Source: Stentor roeselii (taxonomy: Eukaryota; Ciliophora; Heterotrichea; Heterotrichida; Stentoridae). Taken from it: DNA of 52,007 bases. Made by a program: the position numbers and the translations under genes. How positions within the stretch are numbered: position 1 is the stretch's first letter; the number at the start of each line of letters is the position of its first letter. The stretch lies in contig RSEH01000300.1 in NCBI GenBank assembly GCA_006503475.1, forward strand, positions 1-52,007, written 5' to 3'. Below the pieces are notes generated by a model, which saw only the letters and a list, made by a program, of their open reading frames with translations, had not been told where the DNA came from and did no database searches. Positions 44,001-52,007 of this stretch are shown here, piece after piece.

Positions 44001-47000
44001 TTGCCATGAACTCTGTTTAAAATGTGTTGGTCCATTTTCAAATAATTGCACAGCATGTCCAAGTGATAAAATTCTTATCAACAACTCCTGTGTATGCAAA
44101 AAAGGATTTTACTTATCTGAAAAAATGTGCATTCCTTGTCCTCGTGGATGTTTAGAATGCTTAAATGCAACTTTTTGCACGAGTTGCGACCTTAACTTTA
44201 CAAAAATAAATGAAAATAGTTCCTGCCCTAATGCGAACTATTCTAACACACAATGCTGTGAAAATTGTCATCGACTATGTAATACTTGTAATGGCCCTAG
44301 TGAATTTAACTGCCTATCGTGTGGCTTCAACCGAACGCTTACGTCAAATGGAACTTGCCCTTGCAGTAATTCATTTTATGAAAAAGACTCTGACTGCATT
44401 TACTGTGACCCTTTACAAAACCTTGAAATCATCAATAATAAATGCGTGTGTATGCAAAGCTTCTATTATGATAACCAAAAATGTATGGAATGTCATAATT
44501 CTTGCAAAGCCTGTAATGGTTCAACTGAATACGAATGTCTTGAGTGTAAAGACCCTCTCACAAAAATGCGAGATCTTTGCTTATGCCAGCCACTTCAATA
44601 CTGGAATGGAACATCCTGCGAAACATGCGATTCAAGCCTGCATCTTATAGCAGATAACTTCGAATGCAAGTGTAAAGACGGTTACTTTACTAGTGAAAAT
44701 AAAACTTGTGAACCATGCAACTTAGCTTGTCTCACTTGTTTTGGAGATTCAGATTCAGAGTGCCTAACTTGTGGTCCTCAATCTTATCTAAACAACTCAA
44801 AATGCTTATGCGAAGATAATTATTACCATAGCAGTGATTTTACCTGCCAACCTTGCCCCCCGGGCTGTGAAAAGTGCATCGGCCCCACATATCAAGATTG
44901 TTTATGCGAAATTGATAAGGCCTGGTCGATTTGTCAATGTCTCGAAAAAATGTTTTGGAACCTGACCTGCCAGCCATGCGATGAATCCTGCCAGAAATGC
45001 TCAGGAAGTCAATACTTTATGTGCACTCATTGTGATGCTTATTATTTGTCTGGAATTTGTTATGACCACTGCCCGAGAGGTTTCAATGCTGTTGGTTCAG
45101 AGTGTATTTTAAGCAAATATCTATCTTTGGGGTTTTATTTCGACAGCTTTTTTCCAATGAATGAACGATTCAGCAATAAAAGTGCAGATTTGAGAAGTAA
45201 GGACTCAGCAGTCAAACCATTTCCACTTGAGAACCGTGGAATGTATTTCCCTGAACACTCAGAAAGCATAATTTTTGATACTTTTCCGACACCTTTTGTT
45301 TCTCCAACGTTTTTTATTTCCATCTGGCTGAAAGTAATGCGAGGTTCAGAAGTGTTTTCAATTAATTCATCTGAAGTATTCAGACTAGGTTTAGCCATTT
45401 TAGAAAAGAATTATTTTTATCTCCGTCTTAATCAATTTGATGCAGAATTGCAATTTGAAATTATTTGCAATAGCTCAGTATGGCATATCTATGTATTTGG
45501 TGTTGTTTATTCATCGAGACACTCTTTGATTATGATGGTTGATGGAGTAAAGAATGCAATAGTAGAACTTCCTTTGAATCCTTATAAAGATTCATCACAT
45601 GCAGTACTTTCTTTTGGAGGTCTAGGTGATAATGTGTTTAGTGGATTTATTTACTCCTTTGAAATTTTTACTTCAGAGCCACTCTTGAAAGATCTTTTCG
45701 TGTCTCAAGGGGGTGCTTGCGGAATTTCACCTCCATCCTCAAATGTATGTCTTGATAGCTGCACTCAAGATGAATATTTTACAAGTAATAAATGTGAAAA
45801 ATGTGACAAAAAATGCATTTATGGATGTTTGAATGCAACTCACTGTTCTCCATGTTTTGATGAAACCTGTGAAATATGCAATACCTTGGAAAAAAGCTTG
45901 TGTTTTCAATGTAGAAAGCCTTACCAACTTCGAAATGGAAAATGTATAGCTTGTGAGGATTCAAAATTTTTTAATAATTTTACTGAAAAATGTGAAACGT
46001 GTCCGAATCTTTGCCTTTCATGTTTAAATGAATCTTATTGTATTTCATGCAAAGAAAATAGTAGTTTAAATGAGTTTTACCTATGTACTTGCAAATTCGG
46101 ATACAAAATTCAAGGAAAAGGCTGTTTAAAGCAGTATTTTGAAGCAAGGCTGGCGATTGACTTTTCAAATTCGGTGACAATCTCATTTAATGAATCTCTT
46201 AAAAGTGTTTTGGCTATTCAAGACCTTTCAATGAATGTGAATTCAGAAGAAGTGAGATTTTTCTTGAATTCGCAAAATCTTTCTTTATACTATGCAGAAA
46301 TTATCATAAATGATATGATGGAGAATGAAAAAGACCTGACACTTTTCATAATATTTTCACACACAATTGTCTCTGTGAATGGAGCAAGTTTAAAACAAAA
46401 TCATTTCCAGTTTAAAATGTTTAGTATTCCAGAGCAAGAAGTAGTTAAGGATTTGGAGACTTTAAAAGATTCAGCTGGCTCTATCACTATTGCCGCTTCA
46501 GCTTCTGCTTTAGCATCAGGAGTTTTGCTGATGAACCCAACAGTGCTTTTCAATTTTCTTAATCTTGTTGAGATGTTTTCATATACTTTGCTCTTTGATG
46601 TACATTTCCATCTTATTTTCATTGAATTTATGCTTAAGCTAAAGAAATCTACAAAGTTGCCATCACTGAAGCTTTCCATTAAAAAAAAAGATGCAGGATT
46701 GCCAGAAAAATATGCCTTATATGAAATTGAATCATCATTGATAATCATTAATTTTGGACTCATGGTGGTTTCTTTATTTTCAGTCATTATAATCACATTG
46801 ATAGCACACTTAGGCTCTTTGATGCAAGTTGAAAAACTCAAGGTTTTGTGCATCAGAATCAAAAAATTTTTCTTTTTTAGGTGGTTTAATAGGTTTCTTA
46901 TTCAAGGGTGCTTTGATTGCGCAATTTTTTGTTTTTTAAGTCTAAAGTATTCAGATTGTAAATCGATGATAGAAGTTTTTGACTTTTGTTTATGTTGCTT

Positions 47001-47619
47001 TCTTTTGGTAAGTACTACTTAGATATATATTGGTGCTTGTTTCTTGGTCAGCCTCTATATTATTAAAAAATCTCATTATCCACTCTTACCTTCTGATCTT
47101 AATGAGAAGGTTCCTTATTTCTCATGCATTCTGGATGAGTTTAACTGTACTGATTATAATAAATGCTATTTTTACTTGATATTTATATCTCGAAGAGTAT
47201 TATTATCAGCTCTTATTGTCTATTCGAATCAAATTTTACAGCTTACTACTGGAATTTCGTTTGCCTTAATAGTATTAAATATATAGAACATATTATATCT
47301 ACTTATTGCAACACCTTTTGTAGATAAAAAAGAAAACTATATAATGTTTTTTAATGAAGCTATTCTTCTAGTTTTCTATTTTTCTATTCTCTTAGCTGAA
47401 TTGAGATTAATTACGAGAAATTATGAAAATCTTGCAGTTTTTAACATGTGGATTGTCATCATAGCATTGTTATTCAATATCTTAATTAATATCATCAAGA
47501 ATATTATCTGTATTGTTTCAAAGATAAAGTCAAAATGTATTAAGAAAGATTCTAAAGTAGTTCCTATCGAAAATTTAACTTCAGTTCAAAAGATTGGCCC
47601 AAATATCAAATCAGAATAA
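41044..47619 (+). CDS. Large cysteine-rich multi-pass surface protein with LamG-like modules
   Basis: Three exons, 41044-47007, 47023-47271 and 47287-47619, give 2181 aa. A signal peptide (MLMVLFAVAWQVYG) is followed by a huge extracellular part with many Cys in furin/growth-factor-receptor-like repeats (CxxC and PCxxxC patterns), densest at about 860-1360. Four copies of a beta-sandwich-like module, probably LamG/ConA type, are marked by an RG(Y/F/M)YF motif at residues 100, 392, 715 and 1398. Many NxS/T sites suggest glycosylation. From about 1810 a chain of hydrophobic helices begins (about eight), continuing through the two spliced exons and ending in a basic tail. This is a ciliate-type surface receptor or channel-like protein; function unknown. 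Without the introns the ORF would end inside the membrane domain. Confidence 0.88.
47008..47022 (+). other. 15-nt intron 1 of the cysteine-rich protein gene
   Basis: GTAAGTACTACTTAG lies after codon 1988. The frame resumes with IYIGACFLVSLY, a membrane-helix sequence that continues the interrupted one. Retention would give TAG in frame. Confidence 0.93.
47272..47286 (+). other. 15-nt intron 2 of the cysteine-rich protein gene
   Basis: GTATTAAATATATAG joins TGISFALI to NILYLLIATPF, again completing a membrane helix. Retention would give TAG in frame. Confidence 0.92.
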
Positions 47620-48645
47620 CATCGTAATTAGGCTAAATTTTAATAAATAGTTTTGGATAATATATTACATATTGATGAAAAATAGAATATATGATATTTT
47701 TAGAATCCTCAGAATAATTTGGTGAATAAAATTTATGAAAGGCTACACAAGATAATAATATCAAGAAATAGTGAAAATTTGAATGATTATTTTATAAGAT
47801 TCTTAAAGAAATGTTTGACTTCTAGTTAGTTTGAATTTTTAAAAAAACTAGATATAATGTTCAAAAGTTTGAAATTAAAAATAAATCGTGAAAAGATTCA
47901 ATTGTTCAATCTTTTACCAAAATAAAACCTGATCTTGCTTGCCAAAGTTGGGTCTCCATCGAAAAGCAAGTTAATTGAATATAGTAAAACTTTAAAATTA
48001 TTAAAACAAAAACAAAAGAAAATGCGGAAGGGATTTAAAAAATCTTAAAACTTCAGAAATTCTTCATTCGATCAACGCATATTTAATCTTAATTTCAATA
48101 AGGACAATTCACTCGCTGATAGCTCATATTCATGCGAATTTTTCTATATCTTTAATCCACATAATACCTTATCTATTCACTATTGAAGAAATTCTAAAAT
48201 TACCAAGATATAATAAAAATTTTTAAACACTATTATCGAGATCAACCGAAAAAAATTAATCAAGGATCTCTAAATCTTAAGCTTAAGAAATGGTTTATTT
48301 GGTTCAGGTTGTTGATTTACATTAACTTAGGAGAAATATTATATTATTTCTTACTAGAAACTGCATGAATCAAGAAATTCAAAGATTTTAAGCTAGTTTT
48401 TCTTAATTTGAGATGATTTTATAGATATATTTATTTAATGCTTCGATTGGAAGTAAATTGATGAAGCTTTATCTAATTTTAGAGAAGCAGGACCATAAAA
48501 AGCATCGTTTTTGAATACCAGAAAGAAATGAATTAATTTGTTTAAAAAATAGTTATCGTGTTAATTTTTAAAGACTTTAGCATTTCTTTGTGATTCCTGA
48601 CTTCTTAGGCTTGTTTATTATAAGATTGAAACTCAACTCTATTTG
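47620..48645. other. AT-rich gene-free stretch
   Basis: About 1 kb without intact ORFs. Some protein-like scraps occur on the plus strand but none long enough to assign. No RNA gene or repeat recognised. Confidence 0.4.
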
Positions 48646-50940
48646 AAATTTCCCTGAACCTGTAAAGGGTGCAACAAAATCTTCCTCCTCTGCAGAAAAT
48701 CAAAATCAGCGATAAACAACGACTACCTATAATTAATAAATCATTTTACAAGTATTTTAAACAGCATCAAAAGTGAAGTTCTTCATAATCAAGTTGTAAC
48801 AAAACTTTGCTAAACCTTTGCTTCAAATAAAATTATAAAAGACCTCAAACTTTTCCAGTACTTTTTAGATAACTTTACCGAGCTTGAAGAATTAAAATAG
48901 AGCCTTCCAAGAAGATTGGAAATTATTCATTTATTAGAAAAATCTCTTAACTCTTTTGAAGGTGGATAAAGCTTTTATGCCTATCAAGTCCAATCCAGCT
49001 GGTAAAAACGAAATACATGTCCTTAAAAGGTTCAAACAAGTAAATAGTTTGAACATTTATACTTTTAATTTTGAAAAAATAATCCAAAGATATTTTACCC
49101 TGACAACAATTATGAGACTTCTATATTAAAAACATTGAAAGAACTTTAAGAAATCTGATCAAATCTTCCTAACTACTTCAGATTTTTTTCATTTTTCTTA
49201 ATTAAATTTTTGTTTAATAATTAGGTATAAGTTCACAAAGTAGTCGCAGACCCCGGCCTGTTATTCGCATTAAAAAGATGAACCTTCAAAAAGGTTGCAA
49301 AAAAGTTCTAAAGCGCGAGGTTTCAAAGGCAAGCATCTCAAGCATCCTTCAAAAGTCTAGAGTCAATCCAAGTCACCAAGACTTTCGACGAAGCACTAGC
49401 CAAGGCCATCTGCGGAGCACCCTTTCTCGCCCCAGCAAAGGAAGTCAGCGAAGAGGTCAAAAGTCAAATTCAAAGCTGGTCTGTCGACTTTCAGGTGATT
49501 CCTCCGAACCTCTCCTTACGCGAGTTGCTTTAATGCATGCGGGCATCTCACTCAGTGACAACCGACTGGAAGGCCGGGCTGAGGTGATTCATGGGTTCAT
49601 AAGAACCTGAAGAACACTTCTTTTGCATCGCAAATATCACCAAGTCACTTCAATTTTTAAGGAAAGTCCCGAAAGTTTGCTCAAAACTATCGTAAAGCTC
49701 GGCTGAAATTCATGAGATAGCGAAGAGCGTATAAGAGACTTCTAGATGAATGGGCATCTGAACTTCTTGGGTAGAGTAACTCCGCCTCGAGAAGCTTGAA
49801 ACTAGTGAAAAGTGTAGAAACAGTTTTTAACCCTGTTTCTGTTACTAGTTCAATGAAAAAGTCTATTGTACAGTGGGTTAACGTTTTGAAAAGTTCGTTG
49901 TTTTTCAATGAGATTTGGGATTATATTGTGAATGGGGATGTTTTGAATGGAGTGATTGAGAGATCTTACAGAGCAAGACCAAGTATTATATGAAGCCCAT
50001 GAATGAGCCGCAGATTTAAGATAACTTCAATAGCCCCTTGAAATTCATTAAAAATTGAATCATCTCAGTGAGAAGTTTCCTAGTCGGTTCAATGATCCCC
50101 AAGACTTGGTCTGGGCTGTGCTTTAGGAACTCATGAATGATAATCAGTATTATACTGATTGTTATAATGCTTTTGGAATGAAAAGTCTGGAAGACTCTTC
50201 GCTCAGCTAGATTGAGCCTTTAAAACTACTGGCTCTAGGGTTACTACGATTTTAGATATTGTTCCCAGTTTTAGGAATGGAGTACTGCTTGAAAAATTCG
50301 TTAGTGTTGTAGTACTGCAGAAAAGGTTTGAAATCCTACAGAATTCTCAGACTGAATATACTGCTTTGTTGAATATTAGAAGGGTTTTGAATGTTTTTAA
50401 GAATGATATAAGGATGAGTCAGTAATATGCCTGGAAGGAAAAGAAGTAGACCATGGGACTTGCCAATAATCTTCGATTAACTCGAAGACCTTCACCTATT
50501 TTTAGACCCTATCCTAGTGAAAAGCATTCAATCCCCAAGGCCTTACTTTGAGACATCACTTCTTTCAAGCACAATAAAGCCAATTGCTCAAGAGATCCCT
50601 AAAAACCGTAACCTAGAAAAATCCATACCATGGAAGACTGGTTGAAAAATCTAAATATCGACAACTCCAGCCTATAAGGCGAGACCCTTTCCGAGTTCAA
50701 GTCCGGTGAAAAGCTATGCGAGATGATCTCAGTGATCGAGAGACACTAGCTGGAAGGCGTCCATCGATCAATGAAGACCTCAGTAGGAACCTTTGCGAGC
50801 CTCCGTAAATCTTAGACTTTCTATACAATAAGGGCTTTCTTTCTAGGCAAGTTCATGCACATAGACAACCAAATCTTAAACGGCAACAGAAAAGTTATCT
50901 CTGCTGGAAACATTAATCATCTTTTTGAGTATTGACTCGA
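48645..50940 (+). pseudogene. Decayed gene for a helical-repeat protein with tandem CH-like domains
   Basis: Coding-like sequence runs along the plus strand but is broken by many in-frame stops (TAA, TAG, TGA) and by frame changes. Recognisable stretches include a helical-repeat-like part (IIKDLKLFQYFLDNFTELEE near 48835; PRRLEIIHLLEKSLNSFEGG near 48910), TKTFDEALAKAICGAPF near 49380 and SMKKSIVQWVNVLKSSLFF near 49855. Two CH-like pieces follow: SFRNGVLLEKFVSVV with LLNIRRVLNVFKND near 50270-50410, and EFKSGEKLCEMISVIER with ILNGNRKVI near 50690-50905. Tandem CH domains after helical repeats recall ASPM-like or other microtubule-associated proteins, but the parent is not identified. Most stops could derive from Gln, Arg or Trp codons by transitions. 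Confidence 0.7.
49030..49054. repeat. Short perfect inverted repeat
   Basis: GTTCAAAC at 49030-49037 and GTTTGAAC at 49047-49054 flank a 9-nt spacer and could form an 8-bp hairpin. It lies within the decayed gene; no function is implied. Confidence 0.6.
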
Positions 50941-51010
50941 ATTCAATATTTTACTTGATATTTTTCTTCTATTTTAAATGTTAGAATTCTAGAACCTTGA
51001 TAATAATAAA

Positions 51011-52007
51011 ATGAAATGTCAAGTCTGCTCAACTCAAGCTCTCTTCATCTGTTACTGCTCCAATGCTTATCTGTGTCAAGCCCACCTTGGTGAACACTTA
51101 GCAAAGAAAGTAAAGCATCAGCATGAACCATTGTTCGAAGAACTTGACTCAATCCAAAAATTAATGCTCAATGAAAAGCTTCAATATTGGATCCAATCTC
51201 TCAAATGTTTAAAGAAACAAGTTCGTCTTCAAACTGAGGAGACTATTAAAACTATTGAAACCTGCAGTAGCTCAGTTATCAAACAAATCAACACACTTAC
51301 CATTTATTACCTCGAACTTATCACCATTTCAGCATATAAAAAATCGCAGATTCAGCAAATTACATCAATACTTGCTACAAATATTGTCGTTAATCAACTT
51401 AACTTAGATCATTTAAACCAAACTGCTTTGCAAGAATATTCTCAACAACTCTATTCTTTCATCAATTATTCTGTAGACGAGAAGCGATCCAGATACAACA
51501 AATTCCTTCAACATCACAATGGAGGATTCATGTGTCTTGCGATTTCCAGTGATGGACAGACTCTTGTCACTGGCTCTGAGGACACTTCTGTTAGGGTCTG
51601 GAACATTCAGAAGAAAATTCAAGTAGCTTGCCTTCTCCACCATAAATTGGATGTTTACTGCATAGTAATTTCTAAGGACGGGACAATCGCAGTTTCTGGA
51701 TCTTTTGATAAGACTCTTGTTTTATGGAACATTCAGAATAAATGCTTTCAAAATTTGTATTGTGGACATTCTGGAGCAGTTTATTGTATTGCATTAAGTG
51801 GAGACAACAGTCTTATCGTATCAGGAAGTAATTCTAATGAAATTATGGTGTGGAAAACTGAGTCTACTGAATGCTTGAAAAAAATGAATACAAATAGCAT
51901 GGTGTGGTGTTTATCAATATCAAAAAACGGTTTGGTTTATTGTGGTATTGGAAAGAGTTTGAGTATCATTGATATAATTTCTTATCAAACTCTCTTTTCA
52001 ATAAATG
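51011..52007 (+). CDS. B-box-like and WD40-repeat protein, 3' end cut by window edge
   Basis: Open from ATG 51011 to the window end (332 codons). The N-terminus (about 1-40) carries Cys/His spaced as in a B-box-like zinc site: KCQVCSTQ, ICYCSNAYLCQAH, EHLAKKVKHQH. A helical segment (about 45-165) follows, then WD40 blades: FMCLAISSDGQTLVTGSEDT with VRVWNI, VYCIVISKDG with LVLWNI, and VYCIALSGDNS with IMVWKT. At least three and a half repeats are visible and the propeller continues outside. It shares its layout (B-box, helix, propeller) with the kelch protein at 38297-39646. Likely a protein-interaction adaptor of unknown target. Upstream is the decayed gene, so the promoter lies in about 50940-51010. 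Confidence 0.85.
   Translation, partial: MKCQVCSTQALFICYCSNAYLCQAHLGEHLAKKVKHQHEPLFEELDSIQKLMLNEKLQYWIQSLKCLKKQVRLQTEETIKTIETCSSSVIKQINTLTIYYLELITISAYKKSQIQQITSILATNIVVNQLNLDHLNQTALQEYSQQLYSFINYSVDEKRSRYNKFLQHHNGGFMCLAISSDGQTLVTGSEDTSVRVWNIQKKIQVACLLHHKLDVYCIVISKDGTIAVSGSFDKTLVLWNIQNKCFQNLYCGHSGAVYCIALSGDNSLIVSGSNSNEIMVWKTESTECLKKMNTNSMVWCLSISKNGLVYCGIGKSLSIIDIISYQTLFSIN

Noticed and set aside
46401-46862. Minus-strand 153-codon ORF
   Set aside because: It is antisense to the membrane domain of the cysteine-rich protein, with no recognisable family features.
48645-50940. Functional gene using UAA/UAG for Gln and UGA for Trp, as in some other ciliates
   Set aside because: All neighbouring genes use these codons only as stops or not at all, and the region also shows frame changes, so decay is simpler. 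A translated search for an intact paralogue would decide.
1-52007. Bacterial or viral origin, CRISPR arrays, insertion sequences
   Set aside because: Gene content, 15-nt spliceosomal-type introns and RPB1 are eukaryotic. No direct-repeat/spacer arrays, transposase ORFs or terminal inverted repeats were seen.

Overview
The window reads as macronuclear DNA of a heterotrich ciliate, most likely Stentor or a close relative. It is AT-rich and gene-dense, with long uninterrupted eukaryotic ORFs in the standard genetic code. It has 15-nt introns with GTA...AG ends; three can be placed with reading-frame proof. The gene content is plainly eukaryotic: RPB1, SEC23, HP1, PSMD9, a mitochondrial thiolase and an AGC kinase. 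All 18 complete genes stop at TAA (11) or TAG (7), none at TGA.

Layout. 0-4.9 kb: two tandem minus-strand VIT-vWA genes. The second carries an almost complete histone H4 inserted in frame between its vWA region and its conserved C-terminal segment; this is the most striking item in the window. The first is cut by the window edge. 5.2-11.9 kb: a plus-strand trio of an unknown basic protein, RPB1, and an unknown protein starting 3 nt after the RPB1 stop. 12.4-19.5 kb: a 2363-aa two-P-loop AAA-type protein with RNF213-like features but no RING. 19.75-23.1 kb: an amidohydrolase-fold protein with its metal ligands lost (one 15-nt intron), then acetyl-CoA acetyltransferase. 23.3-29.9 kb: SEC23 and a large coiled-coil protein, both minus strand. 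30.2-36.8 kb: PSMD9/Nas2, an Atp23-like protein without HExxH, two divergent related coiled-coil proteins, a YANK/STK32-like kinase with an acylation-type N-terminus, an unknown protein and an HP1-like protein.

From about 36.8 kb the character changes. Intergenic gaps exceed 1 kb, families look lineage-specific (B-box/kelch, B-box/WD40, a 2181-aa cysteine-rich multi-pass surface protein with two 15-nt introns near its 3' end), and a decayed pseudogene with tandem calponin-homology-like remnants fills about 48.65-50.94 kb.

The housekeeping genes belong to separate processes (transcription, chromatin, COPII traffic, proteasome assembly, mitochondrial metabolism), so no operon-like logic is expected. 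Chromatin is touched twice, by the H4-containing vWA protein and by the HP1-like protein. Across the window the strand composition flips in blocks of a few hundred bases between A/C-rich and G/T-rich, often inside genes. No tRNA, rRNA, CRISPR array or intact transposon was recognised.
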